Assembly (NCBI RefSeq): GCF_001905795.1
Contig: NZ_LIXJ01000035.1
Span: 1 to 63,390 of the forward strand
DNA from: Streptomyces sp. CB01580
Lineage (GTDB): Bacteria > Actinomycetota > Actinomycetes > Streptomycetales > Streptomycetaceae
Reading direction: 5' to 3'
Length of the DNA stretch: 63,390 bases
The position numbers and the translations under genes are program-made. Positions 1 to 8,190 of the stretch are shown in pieces. How positions within the stretch are numbered: position 1 is the stretch's first letter; the number at the start of each line of letters is the position of its first letter. The notes beneath the pieces were generated by a model. That model was given only the letters and a program-made list of their open reading frames with translations. It did not search any database and was not told the origin of the DNA.

Positions 1-5
1 CGACA

Positions 6-212
6 TCACACAGACCCTAGGCCGCGCTCGGCCATCATCATGCCGATCGCCGCACCAAGCCCGAGCGGCTCGCGCCCGTCCCGCCGTACGGTGGTGCCGG
101 ATCGCCGCTTCGGCTTCTTGGTGGTGGCGCCGTTCTTTTTCGCCGCCTCCCGGGCCGCGGCCAGGGCCTGGCGGGCGAGAGCCACGCCGGTGGGCGGTGG
201 GACGTTGGTCAT
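6..212 (-). pseudogene. DciA-like (DUF721) N-terminal fragment
   Basis: Sixty-eight codons starting at the ATG that overlaps the upstream stop. The sequence (ALARQALAAAREAAKK, then RRDGREPLGLGAAIG and MAERG) resembles the basic N-terminal extension of Streptomyces DciA-type proteins, which help load the replicative helicase. The conserved DUF721 domain that should follow is missing: the frame stops at position 6 after ERGLGSV. It may be a truncated copy, or a frameshift may lie just outside the window. Chromosomal DciA normally sits between recF and gyrB, which is not the context here, so an element-borne paralogue is more likely. Confidence 0.45.
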
Positions 213-1223
213 CAGGCCACCGCCCCGGCGATCTCCTGGTGCACGGAGCGGCTTCTCGCGGCCGATGCAGGTCCTCGGGCTGATTGCCGTGGGCGGCTCC
301 GGCACCGTGATGGTCTTGTAGGGCGCAGGGGCGTCTGCCAGCCGGGGCGCGGGAGCGGTGAGGGGGCGGAAGTCCTCGCGGCAGGGCTTGCACAGGCCAT
401 CGGTCAGGGCATGGCCGATCATGTAGATCCACACGCCGCACTCGCCGCAGGCGCCGCAGGGCGGGCCTTCCGGCGTCTGCTGCACCGGAACCTGGGTGGG
501 TCGGCCGATGGCGGCGTCGAGCTCGCAGTCGGCACAGTGTCCGGCCGGGCCGGAGCGGGTGCCGTGCTCGGGGCACAGGCCCCGGGCGGCGCGGTTGGCG
601 CGTTGCCGGGCGGCGGCCTTGTCCTGAACGATCTCCGCGCAGACCTCGCACCGGGCACCGGTCCGCCAGATCACGCCAGCCTCGCAGTCCTGCAGGCCGC
701 AGCCCCAGCGGGGCAGGGCGACCCCGAGCAGCCACCGGCCCGCATCCCGGATCTCCGAGACCGTCGCCGACGCGCAGCGGGTGGTCAGCTGCTGGTACAG
801 CCGATCCGGTGCGGTGCCGTCCTCGAGCTGGCGGGTGACTTCACGGGCGATCTCCCGGACGACGAACGGGTTGGACACCTTCGCCAGGAGGTGGTGCACC
901 GGCTCCAGCAGCGCGTAGACCTCCGCGCTCATCACCAGCGGACCGTCGTACGACGAACCCCGGCCGCTCCCGGACCTGCTGCCGCGCTTTTCCACCACCG
1001 GATTCGACACGGGCCTGCTCTTTCCACTTGCGCGAAGCGCGAGCCCAGCCTCGTCCGCGGCGGCCGCGACGTCACCACCAGCCGGGTTTTCCACAGGCGC
1101 AGCGCCCTCTACTACCTGTACTTCGCCTACGGCGGGTGACAAGAGCGCGCCCCCGTCATCAGGTGAGTCAGTACCCTCGGCCTGCTCCTGCTCCCCTTCA
1201 TCGTGGTCGCCTGCGCGGCCCAT
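212..1223 (-). CDS. Plasmid-type cysteine-rich (zinc-ribbon-like) protein, probably frameshifted near its 3' end
   Basis: Function is not known; the composition suggests a nucleic-acid-associated protein of mobile elements. From the ATG at 1223, an acidic low-complexity N-terminus leads into a helical region (YALLEPVHHLLAKVSN) and then three cysteine clusters (CGLQDC...CEVC, CPEH...CADC, CGACGECG...CKPC) resembling zinc ribbons. The last ~12 codons look better in the other frame, where the protein would end HQEIAGAVA and stop at 212-214. That TGA shares its A with the ATG of the next gene (TGATG), a normal translational-coupling arrangement. I therefore infer a 1-nt frameshift around 240-260. 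Read without a shift, the frame runs straight into the DciA-like segment as a fusion. Start choice is uncertain because the frame stays open to 1436. Confidence 0.5.
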
Positions 1224-1490
1224 CGCCGGAACTGACCCACAGCCCCGACCAGGGCCTGGACCAACCTCGGTTACAACAACGGTCGGCGGTAGCGACGGTC
1301 CCTCGCCCGCGTGAGCCCCGGCTTGCCCGGCGGGCGAACCGCTGTACACCCCTCTGCGCCGGGAACACGAACCGCCCCAGCCCAGGGGGACCCGGGGCGG
1401 CTGACAGGCGCTCTGAGGGGCGTACAGGGGTGCCACGTCTTGAACGGGTTCAGCGGCCCCGGAGGAACGGAAATTCTGCAGGGCGCCCGC

Positions 1491-1634
1491 TTAGCCGCAG
1501 GCGTACATCGCCGCATTGGCCGTCGGGTCCAGGTTTCGACCGCCGTGTCGCCTCAGACTGTCCAGCCGCGCCACGACACCGAGCAGGTCGGTGTAGACCC
1601 GCTCATAGGACTCCCTCGCGTCCTCCACCGTCAC
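1491..1634 (-). CDS. Small hypothetical protein (weak)
   Basis: A 47-codon frame from a GTG at 1634, encoding TVEDARESYERVYTDLLG and then a short basic tail. Composition and third-position GC look coding, and the amphipathic helix is plausible, but the Shine-Dalgarno-like GGAG lies too close to the GTG. It may be a remnant of a larger gene. I do not recognise a family. Confidence 0.3.
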   Translation of the reverse strand: MTVEDARESYERVYTDLLGVVARLDSLRRHGGRNLDPTANAAMYACG

Positions 1635-1768
1635 TCTCCAGCATCGCCAAACCGCTGTACGCAGAAAGTGCCTTCCGCCTGGACCGAAAGAACCCCTAGA
1701 CAAGGTTCATCGCCCCAGCTCAGAAGGCACTTTCGCGTATCCGGTCAGCCCCAGCCGAAACGGCGAAG

Positions 1769-2170
1769 TTAGTGGATCTTGATCGAGACGATCTTGTGGA
1801 CCGGGTTCTTACCGGCCTTCCACGTATCCCACTTCTTGAGCGTGACGCTTTCGAGGCTCGGGTTGTTCAGGCTCCGCTGGAACTGGAAGGTCACGACGTT
1901 GTTCCCCGACTCGACCCAGTTGACGCCGTAGATGGCGACGGCCGTCTGTCCGGCGTTGGCGTAGCAGAGCACGTCTTTGCCGTTGTTGTTGTGAATTTCG
2001 ACGTAGCTGGTCTCGTTGCAAGCCGTGCGGTTGATGTACGACACGGCGGGCGCGGTTGCAGCCGGAGCCGCCGTGATGGGCGTGGCTACGGCGGAGGCGG
2101 CCGTGGCGGCCAGCACCGCCACGGCGGCGGCAGCAGCGACACCCAAGGAGCGGCGCACAGGCAGCTTCAT
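1769..2170 (-). CDS. Secreted beta/gamma-crystallin-like protein
   Basis: A 133-residue precursor with a clear Sec signal peptide (MKLPVRRS, a long alanine/valine core, probable cleavage after ~residue 29). The mature part (~residues 43-133) contains NRTACNETSYVEIHNN, DVLCYANAGQTAVAIYGVNW and a closing KIVSIKIH strand. This matches the small secreted Streptomyces beta/gamma-crystallin or killer-toxin-like family, a compact Greek-key fold often stabilised by one disulfide; the two cysteines are in place. Such proteins have been linked to metalloprotease inhibition or weak toxin activity, but the role of this one cannot be read from sequence. A GAGAG purine stretch precedes the ATG. Neighbours give no functional hint. 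Confidence 0.7.
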   Translation of the reverse strand: MKLPVRRSLGVAAAAAVAVLAATAASAVATPITAAPAATAPAVSYINRTACNETSYVEIHNNNGKDVLCYANAGQTAVAIYGVNWVESGNNVVTFQFQRSLNNPSLESVTLKKWDTWKAGKNPVHKIVSIKIH

Positions 2171-3275
2171 GTTCTCTCACTCTCATATCCGGGAGAAGGA
2201 GTGCAAACCGTTACATGCCGACTACGCTTGGCTTTCACGTGGTGGGAAGCCCTGCACGCGATCGGAAACGCAAAGAGTGTTCCTGACCTGCAACGATGCG
2301 ACTGGTTCAGGGGCCGGGGCGGCGTATGAAGAACCACTCTTCGAGTGAACAGGCGTATCGGGTTCAACCCCGCGTGTCCGAGTCGTAGGTGGCGGGCACC
2401 CTGCACCCACCGTGCGGCGCGCAGGTGGGCGACTGGTTCACGACCTGATCCCAGTGACGGATGTTCAGCGCGCTGCTTTCCAGGACCCGTTGGCGGGGCC
2501 TGGGCACCTGCGACCAGCGGCCGTCGGGCTGGGTGCTGCAGAAACTCGGCGGCCGCCGGCCCGGCCAGGCAGCATGCGGTCGACTGCGACGAGGCCCCGC
2601 CCGGGGCGCCCGTGCTGTCCCTGGACCGGGCGCTGAATGCTGCGGAGCGGCCGGGAGTCAGGCTGTGTACCTGGTGCGGTAGCGGCCGAGCTCGACCCGG
2701 TGCTCCGGGGCTTCGGCCACGAGGACTAGTGCCGTGACCGGCAAGGTTTGCCCGGAAGGAGCGTCGTCCGGTGCGTGCGATCGCAAGGCGGTCGAAAGCC
2801 CTCGTAGCGGGCTACGTGGGCTCTCGGCCAACGCCGCGAGCGTGCGTGCGGGACGGTGCGACGGGGCAAACGTTGCCAGGAGCGGCACTAGCGGCCGGTG
2901 CCTGACGTGCGGCAGAGGCCCTGGCGCACGCGGTGTCCGTACGATCTGGGAATGACGACCCGCCGCCGGCTGGGGCCTGGCCCCGCCGAACACCGCTCCC
3001 CCGCTGCGACGGACACCCCCGCCCCCGGCCCCGCTCATCCCCGGGTCCATGCGGCCGACGCGGATCTGGACGGGGGCACGCTGTACCGCCCCGACCTCGA
3101 CTCGCTCGCCGACATGCGCGCCCGCGGAGTCCTTGGCCAGCACCCCGCGGCGCCGGACCCCGCCCCTCGCGCGTACGGCCATGGCGCTGGGGCACAGGCG
3201 GAGAGCTGACGGGGCGGCCGAAAACCCGGGGCGGAGGGTGCTGCCCGGACAACTTGCCCTGCTCTTGTAGGGCTG
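2171..3275. other. About 1.1 kb with no convincing gene
   Basis: Several overlapping frames exist on both strands, but none has a recognisable domain plus a ribosome binding site. The best is a rightward frame from the ATG at 2952, with a short acidic segment (ADLDGGTLYRPDLDSLAD). A leftward tail ending at 2658 (EAPEHRVELGRYRTRYTA) also looks coding-like. Both are probably relics of decayed genes. Confidence 0.3.
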
Positions 3276-3791
3276 TCAGGTGCGTATGCCGGCGGTAGGC
3301 GACGCTTCGGGTCCGGCGGGAGCGATCGCGTCGTCCACGGTGGCCACCGGGACCTCGGTGGGCGGGGTGTCCTTCTGGATCCGGTCGACCACAGGGGCGA
3401 TCGCGGCATACATGCGCTGAGCCATGGGCTTGTCCTCGCCACGCGCGAAGAGGCCGCCGCCGATGTCCATCGCGAGTTGGTCGAGATAGTCGACGAGCTG
3501 GGTGCCGGTCAGCGTGATCTCGACGAGGCCACGCTCGCCCTGCGCGCCCGCCAGCTTGCGCGGTTTGGCGTCGTCGAACGACTCGGCACCGTACTCGGGG
3601 TGGCTCGTGCGATCCCACAGGTCACGCGTGCAGGTGATCTTGAAGGAGGCCACGCCTACTGCTTTGTTGATTCGTATTTCGTGCCCGGCCGGCGGCTCGC
3701 CGTCGCAGCCGGCGGCCAGGGCGAGGGTGGCGGCGAGCAGTGCGGCGGCCCGGGCGATGCGGATTACCTGGGGGCGGTGCTGTGTGGTCAC
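3276..3791 (-). CDS. Putative lipoprotein of unknown function
   Basis: A 171-residue protein with a lipoprotein signal peptide: basic start, hydrophobic core (ARAAALLAATLALAAGC) and lipobox LAAGC near residue 29, so it should be membrane-anchored after lipidation. The mature part has a conserved-looking block (SFKITCTRDLWDRTSHPEY) and a helical region around QLVDYLDQLAMDIGG, followed by a low-complexity threonine/proline tail. The start is a GTG; an AGGAGGA lies about 20 nt upstream, so a slightly earlier start is possible. I do not recognise a named family. Confidence 0.65.
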   Translation of the reverse strand: MTTQHRPQVIRIARAAALLAATLALAAGCDGEPPAGHEIRINKAVGVASFKITCTRDLWDRTSHPEYGAESFDDAKPRKLAGAQGERGLVEITLTGTQLVDYLDQLAMDIGGGLFARGEDKPMAQRMYAAIAPVVDRIQKDTPPTEVPVATVDDAIAPAGPEASPTAGIRT

Positions 3792-3799
3792 CAGCCGAT

Positions 3800-4032
3800 C
3801 TTCGATCGTCGTCCTCCTGGCGTGTGGGACTTTGGATGTGGATCGCCGGAAGAGGCGAGCCCACCTTGGCGCGGGTGGCGGCGTCGGGGTCGAACGGTTC
3901 GTCGGGGCCGGTGCCGGTGCAGTAGCCGAGGGGGCCGCGGGCGGGGTCGTCGATGTAGACGTGTCAGTCGGTGTCGTACTCGGCTCGCGCGGTCAGCGCC
4001 GTGGCGGGCGCGGTCGGGTGATCGTGCGTCAT
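3800..4032 (-). pseudogene. Small hypothetical protein interrupted by an in-frame TGA
   Basis: From the ATG at 4032 the frame gives MTHDHPTAPATALTARAEYD and meets TGA at 3964-3966. The same frame then continues with clearly coding-like sequence (YIDDPARGPLGYCTGTGPDE, PFDPDAATRAKVGS) into the 5' end of the lipoprotein gene. The simplest reading is a small acidic protein of ~75 residues knocked out by one nonsense change. No family recognised. Confidence 0.4.
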
Positions 4033-4124
4033 GCCCTCGCGGTAGGGGCAGGGTTGGGGCCGTGACGGTCTTTCGGATTCCGGTCTGCCGGTCCCTGGGA
4101 ACAGGTATACGCGGCGGCTGCAGA

Positions 4125-4559
4125 TCAGTTCTTGCCGGGTTCGCCGAGGGACCAGCCGCTGATCGCCGAGATCGGGCCGCGCCAGGTCGGCAGGGTGTGG
4201 GTGGCCCGGCCGGAGCGGTGGGTCACGTCCTGCAGGTGAAGGAAGCGGGGGTCGACCTCGCGGCGGCGCCGGCCTTTCTCCGCGGCCTCGTCCAAGTGCC
4301 CGATCGCGTGGCGCGCGACCCGGCGCAGGGTGTCGTCGTGGTCGCCGAGCTGACGCAGGTGCAGGCGTTCCCAGGTGTCGGTGGAGACCAGGGTGCCGGT
4401 CACCAGTGCGCCGCCCAGGGCCAGGGTCACCACGATGTCTTCGGCCTCGATGTCCTCGTGTTCCGCGCCCAGGCGCAGTATCTCCAGGTGCGGGTCGAGC
4501 CGGGTCTCCGGCTGGAGCAGCATCCTCAGGGCCGGCTGGACCGCATCTCTCCACGACAA
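4125..4559 (-). CDS. Conserved hypothetical protein (MSWRDAVQ family)
   Basis: A 144-residue protein. Residues 1-35 (MSWRDAVQPALRMLLQ, DPHLEILRLGAEH) are also found at the start of the gene at 57892-58212, as part of a duplicated block. Residues 40-75 form beta-rich sequence (IVVTLALGGALVTGTLVST), loosely like a small barrel and faintly similar to gas-vesicle accessory GvpU, but not enough to assign. The C-terminus contains PISAISGWSLGEP. No transmembrane segment or signal peptide. It lies downstream of the small gene at 4617 and the phosphotransferase fusion, on the same strand. Confidence 0.5.
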   Translation of the reverse strand: MSWRDAVQPALRMLLQPETRLDPHLEILRLGAEHEDIEAEDIVVTLALGGALVTGTLVSTDTWERLHLRQLGDHDDTLRRVARHAIGHLDEAAEKGRRRREVDPRFLHLQDVTHRSGRATHTLPTWRGPISAISGWSLGEPGKN

Positions 4560-5058
4560 CGTACTGCCCCCTGGTTGTTGAACGCCTGGGGCAAGGATGT
4601 CCTGCTCGTGTCCCGGCTATACGCTGGCCTTCTCGACTGTCACGGTGAATGGGGCGTCGTCCGTCGGCGGCGTCTCCGTCCAGGGGTCGGTGACACGCCA
4701 GCCGCCCTGCTCCAAGGCCCGGTTGGCCGCGACAGCCGCGCTCCTGGTGTCAGCCCGATGACGGGTGTGAGGGTGGGTTCGGCAGCCGACGGAGCCATTA
4801 GAGGACCATGAACTCCCACTTCTCCCGCGGCGTCACAGCCGGCAGCAGCCGGAACCACCGCACGAGGGCGGCGTGCAGCACGGCCAGCGGGCGGGCCGCC
4901 TCGAAGGCGGCTTCGACGTCGGCGTGCGGGTAGGCGGCTGCCCAGGGGCGCAGGTAGCTCGCCCGGAGATCGTCGGCCTGCTGTGCCGTGCCGGGCACGG
5001 GTTCGAAGTCCAGCAGGGTGACGGCGCTGAAGAACGGGTGCGAGACGGCTGCGTCCGA
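4455..5058. repeat. 604-bp segmental duplication, copy A
   Basis: This block, from the 5' part of the MSWRDAVQ gene to the middle of the phosphotransferase gene, reappears in the same orientation at 58106-58709 with only scattered substitutions. Both flanks diverge abruptly. Copy A has the intact phosphotransferase gene, so it is probably the source. Confidence 0.85.
4617..4797 (-). CDS. Small conserved hypothetical protein (start unclear)
   Basis: A leftward frame ends at the TAG at 4617-4619 and encodes SAAVAANRALEQGGWRVTDP and then ETPPTDDAPFTVTVEKASV. No ATG is visible; the frame opens near the stop of the phosphotransferase gene, so a GTG or TTG start, or translation from upstream, is needed. 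The duplicate at 58270 keeps the same reading frame, and one visible base difference is synonymous (ACA/ACG Thr), which argues that it codes. It has no recognised domain. Confidence 0.4.
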
Positions 5059-6075
5059 CAGGTCGAAGAACCTCGGCGTGTCGCGGTCGACGACGATGTG
5101 ACCGGGCCGGAAGTCCCCGTGCTCCAGCGTCTCCGGGACGCCGAACGCCGCCAGGCGCCGCCACGCCCGGTCGAACCCCCCGGACCGCGACATCAGCGCC
5201 GAGGCCTCGCCGGGGGAGAGCCCGGCCACCTTGCCGGAGTCCACTGGCCCGGCCGGGCCCAGCAGTTCGGCGGTCCACTTCCGCAGCCGGGAGATCCCCA
5301 GGTCCGGGCAGCCGGCGCGTAGGAGTTCGTCCCGCAGTCCGACGGCTTCGATCTGGAGGGCCGCGAAGGACTCCAGCGCCGTCTGCCACTGCGGCAGCGG
5401 GCAGTCGGTCAGCGGGCGGCCTGCCAGTTCCTCCATCAGCACCCAGCGGCGGTCCGGGTCATGGCCGAGGACGGCGGGGAACGACCCAGGGAACAGCCGG
5501 GCCAGCGTGTCACCGACCGTGCCCTCGTCGGCGAAGACGGCCGGTGACGCCTTGAAGATCAGTGGCGACAGCAGCCGCACCCGCCACACCGACGAGCGCG
5601 GCCAGGTGCGCAACTGGCGCGGGCGCCCTGGGTCGTGGCCGAGCCGCGCGGTGAGGAAGGCTGTGACTTCGTCGAGCCAGTCGGGGCGCTCCCAGTCCTG
5701 CCCGCCGAGGTCTCCGGCGATCCACGCCCGCACGACCCGGGGTGCGTCGGACGGTGCCCCGGGCAGCGAGGGCAGGTCGGTGAGGTCGAACCAGCGGCGG
5801 TCGGCGGTCTCGGCGGGCCGGTCCAGCGCCTGCCCGGCGTAGAGCCGTTCCGGCGCGGGCGCCAGGTTGTCGTCGCCGAGCAGACAGCGCTGGAGGAAGA
5901 CGTCCGTTCCGGTCTGGGCCCGCAGGGCCTCGGCGACCTGCCCGGTCTCGAACCACGGGCCGTCCACGGTCACGGCGGGCAGCGCCCACTGGCCGCCGCA
6001 GCGCACCAGCAGCAAGCGGGTGCGGGCCTGATCGAGCACCGCAGCGTGACAGACGGCGCCAGGGGCGGCGGTCAC
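4798..6075 (-). CDS. NUDIX-like / aminoglycoside-phosphotransferase-like fusion protein
   Basis: A 425-residue two-part protein. Residues ~8-110 have the start of a NUDIX-type fold (AVLDQARTRLLLVRCGGQWALPA) and the following GQ/E-rich region, although the full G-x5-E-x7-REUxEE box is not evident. Residues ~150-415 resemble the APH/choline-kinase fold: the catalytic loop is HGDFRPGH (Asp321) followed by FFDLSDAA (Asp338) in place of the usual DW-D. The substrate is unknown; such fusions occur across Streptomyces and are not reliable resistance markers. It lies just downstream of an XRE regulator and may be controlled by it. The 3' 260 bp are duplicated at 58451-58709. Confidence 0.65.
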   Translation of the reverse strand: MTAAPGAVCHAAVLDQARTRLLLVRCGGQWALPAVTVDGPWFETGQVAEALRAQTGTDVFLQRCLLGDDNLAPAPERLYAGQALDRPAETADRRWFDLTDLPSLPGAPSDAPRVVRAWIAGDLGGQDWERPDWLDEVTAFLTARLGHDPGRPRQLRTWPRSSVWRVRLLSPLIFKASPAVFADEGTVGDTLARLFPGSFPAVLGHDPDRRWVLMEELAGRPLTDCPLPQWQTALESFAALQIEAVGLRDELLRAGCPDLGISRLRKWTAELLGPAGPVDSGKVAGLSPGEASALMSRSGGFDRAWRRLAAFGVPETLEHGDFRPGHIVVDRDTPRFFDLSDAAVSHPFFSAVTLLDFEPVPGTAQQADDLRASYLRPWAAAYPHADVEAAFEAARPLAVLHAALVRWFRLLPAVTPREKWEFMVL

Positions 6076-6515
6076 CGGCTGAGCGGCGGGCGGCCGCGAT
6101 GGCTGCCCACTGGTCCAGGATGCTTCAGGGCGCCCGCGACGCCGGGGGCGAAGTTGTGGGCGAAGGTGACGGCTGCGGCGGCGTGCGTCAGACCGTCTAC
6201 CGCATCAGTGGTAAACGCGGTCTCGCGGCGGGCTTCAGCGTGCTGGATCAGACAGCGGAGCGATTCGAAGGCCTCCGCCGCTGCGCTCATCTGAGCGAAC
6301 AACGCGGAGGCGACGACGGCAGCTTGCTGCGGGGTATGGAGAGCCCAGTCGGATTCCAGAGCGTCACGGATGCCCTCGGCTGCTTCCGCTCCGGCGATGG
6401 CGAGGGCGATCGTGTCCGCAGGTTCCGGGGCGGGATCCTCGGTGAAGATCCGGATACCGTTGCAGGCGTCTCCGACGGCGCCGCACCCCGATGACCATGG
6501 AGTCTTCGAGTGCCT
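6072..6515 (-). pseudogene. Remnant of a hypothetical gene, start lost
   Basis: An open frame with coding composition (ACNGIRIFTEDPAPEPADT, FAQMSAAAEAFESLRC, VDGLTHAAAAVTFAHN) ends at 6072, overlapping the start of the phosphotransferase gene by 4 nt. It runs upstream to a stop at 6516 without any ATG and overlaps the XRE regulator out of frame. I infer that a deletion joined the 3' part of this gene to the middle of the regulator gene. An internal ATG at 6302 would give only 76 residues. Confidence 0.45.
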
Positions 6516-7434
6516 TCAGGGCGGCGGTGACGGGCCCGAAGACGGACCAGTGGCGAGAGAGGTTGCGGTGCGCGGTGCCGACGGCGGTTGCCGCCACCCG
6601 CGCCGCCTTGCGGTACTCCTTGGCTTCGTCCGGGCGGTTGTTCCGGGCGGCTGCGGCTGCGGCCTCCATGGCAAGCCCGCCCCACACCGCGTAGTGGTCC
6701 GGCTCGGCCCCGGTGATCTTCGGCTCGACCGCGTCCATGCTCTCGGCTGCGATCCGCTCCGCCTCGTCCAGTCTGCCCTGACGTACCAGCAGCCAGCACA
6801 TGCCGCCGACGCCGGAGCCTGCCGCGAGCAAGTCCCCGCTCTGCTTGGCGTCCGCGATGGCGCGGCTCAGGGCCGCGTACGCGATGTCGTACTGCCTCAC
6901 CTGCGTGAGGTACGTGCCGGCCAGACGCAGCGCCTCGGCCCGGGCCAAGAGGGCTTGCCGGTGTTCGTCGCCGTTGTCGTAGTAGGCCACAGCGAGGGAG
7001 GCATCGCGTAGCAGGCCGGGAAGCTGGGCAGCGACGCTCTTGTAGCTGTCGGAAAAGTACAGCTCCCGCGCGTCTCGTACCGCACGGCTGAAGGTACGGA
7101 GACTCGGTTCCTCGCCTGCGACTTCGGCTCCCTGGTCCACGAGTCCGACGGCTGGGGTGAGCACGGCGCGAAGCTGGATCAGGTTGCGCCGGTTCGGCTC
7201 CTCGGCCCGCCCTATGGGCTCCGGCGCGTCCGACGCCATCAGCGCGGCAGTGGTCACCCCCAGCGCGCGGGCGAGGGTGTGCAGCGTCTCCATGCGGACC
7301 GTTCCGCCCTGCTCCACCTTGCGCACCGTGCCCGGTGACACGCCTGCGGCGTGGGCCAGTTCCTCCTGGCTCATCCCGGCCCGACGCCGGTACTTGCGGA
7401 CGTTGTCCGCCAGCTCCGTGAGTTCCGTAGCCAT
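6364..7434 (-). CDS. XRE-family transcriptional regulator, C-terminus probably replaced
   Basis: A 356-residue DNA-binding regulator. Residues ~8-65 form an XRE helix-turn-helix (MSQEELAHAAGVSPGTVRKV). Residues ~130-300 are a helical repeat (TPR-like) sensor region typical of Streptomyces XRE proteins. After KALEDSMVIG (~residue 308) the sequence becomes an arginine-rich run (RRRRRRLQRYPD) unlike the family, while the alternative frame encodes a different coding-like protein. I therefore infer a truncation of the native ~80-residue C-terminus by a deletion near 6485. Regulator plus phosphotransferase/NUDIX neighbour is a recurring Streptomyces pairing. Start chosen at the ATG at 7434. Confidence 0.6.
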   Translation of the reverse strand: MATELTELADNVRKYRRRAGMSQEELAHAAGVSPGTVRKVEQGGTVRMETLHTLARALGVTTAALMASDAPEPIGRAEEPNRRNLIQLRAVLTPAVGLVDQGAEVAGEEPSLRTFSRAVRDARELYFSDSYKSVAAQLPGLLRDASLAVAYYDNGDEHRQALLARAEALRLAGTYLTQVRQYDIAYAALSRAIADAKQSGDLLAAGSGVGGMCWLLVRQGRLDEAERIAAESMDAVEPKITGAEPDHYAVWGGLAMEAAAAAARNNRPDEAKEYRKAARVAATAVGTAHRNLSRHWSVFGPVTAALKALEDSMVIGVRRRRRRLQRYPDLHRGSRPGTCGHDRPRHRRSGSSRGHP

Positions 7435-7789
7435 CCGCTCACCACCTCCAGCGCCACGGTACGCCGGACGGGCGCGTCAACCGGTGGCTATCCGGCAGAT
7501 ACCCGCCACAGAGCGATCACCTACCCCCGCGCGGCGCGTCGGGCAAACGACCGGCCAGGCAGCGCGGGGCCGGGCCTCCGGCAGAACCGGCGCCTGAGCG
7601 GGTGGGGTCCCTCGTCGGTCGGGCAGCTTCGCCGGACCAGGGTTCTCCGGGGGCCGCCAAGGCTCACCCCGTGACGCGTGCGCTCGGCCTTGGTGGCCCC
7701 CGGGGGTTCCTGGTACGCCTCCGGTGACCGGGCGACGAGGGGCCCCACCCGCGCCCCGACCGCTATCCACGACGGAGCCGCACCCGACA

Positions 7790-7905
7790 TTCGGCCCCGT
7801 TACGGCAGGAGGCCGGTCGATCACTTCCCGGGCGGCATCAAGGACGTCATGGTCTTCGACCGTGCCCTCACCGAGGCGGAGATCAGCGGCCTACTCCGGC
7901 CGTGA
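7790..7905 (+). pseudogene. C-terminal remnant of a LamG (concanavalin-like) domain protein
   Basis: The last ~30 codons read FPGGIKDVMVFDRALTEAE and then ISGLLRP before a TGA. This is the signature end of LamG jelly-roll domains (D-V/L-x-V-x-x-R-A-L-x-x-x-E-I). Upstream sequence in the frame is not recognisable. It is a relic of a secreted glycan-binding or hydrolase protein. The rest of 7435-8040 holds nothing else convincing. Confidence 0.55.
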
Positions 7906-8040
7906 TCCGGCTGGAGCCCCGGCACCGGCGGGCAGACGCTCGCGTCGGGCGGCCCGGGCGGGGACGACTCCAAAATGGCGCAGACCTCGCAGTCGGTGAA
8001 CTCGGCAACGTGAAGCCCTGGTATCAGCCGCTGCATTTCC

Positions 8041-8120
8041 ACCAGGAAGCTCGCTCCTCACGAAACTGCTGACGTTCGGCGGTCAGCCCGCCCCCCTTGT
8101 GGATACCGCATGCCCCGGTA
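8041..8120 (-). pseudogene. IS630-type transposase N-terminal remnant with G-run frameshift
   Basis: Reading leftward from an ATG near 8114, the DNA encodes MRYPQGG. If one G of the six-G run is removed it continues GLTAERQQFREE, the conserved start of IS630-family transposases. As it stands the frame is shifted and stops. It lies just downstream of the IS630 copy at 8191 and belongs to another, destroyed element. Confidence 0.55.
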
Positions 8121-8190
8121 ATACCGCAGCCGATGGCCTGCCGTCAGACAACACCACGAGTTCAACCTATTGATCAGAAACTCATTGTGT

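Noticed and set aside
4125..4559. Gas-vesicle GvpU assignment for the MSWRDAVQ protein
   Set aside because: Only a short beta-rich stretch resembles it, and no other gas-vesicle gene is present.
3477..4811. 444-residue rightward frame across the lipoprotein region
   Set aside because: Arginine-rich shadow of several leftward genes; no ribosome binding site.
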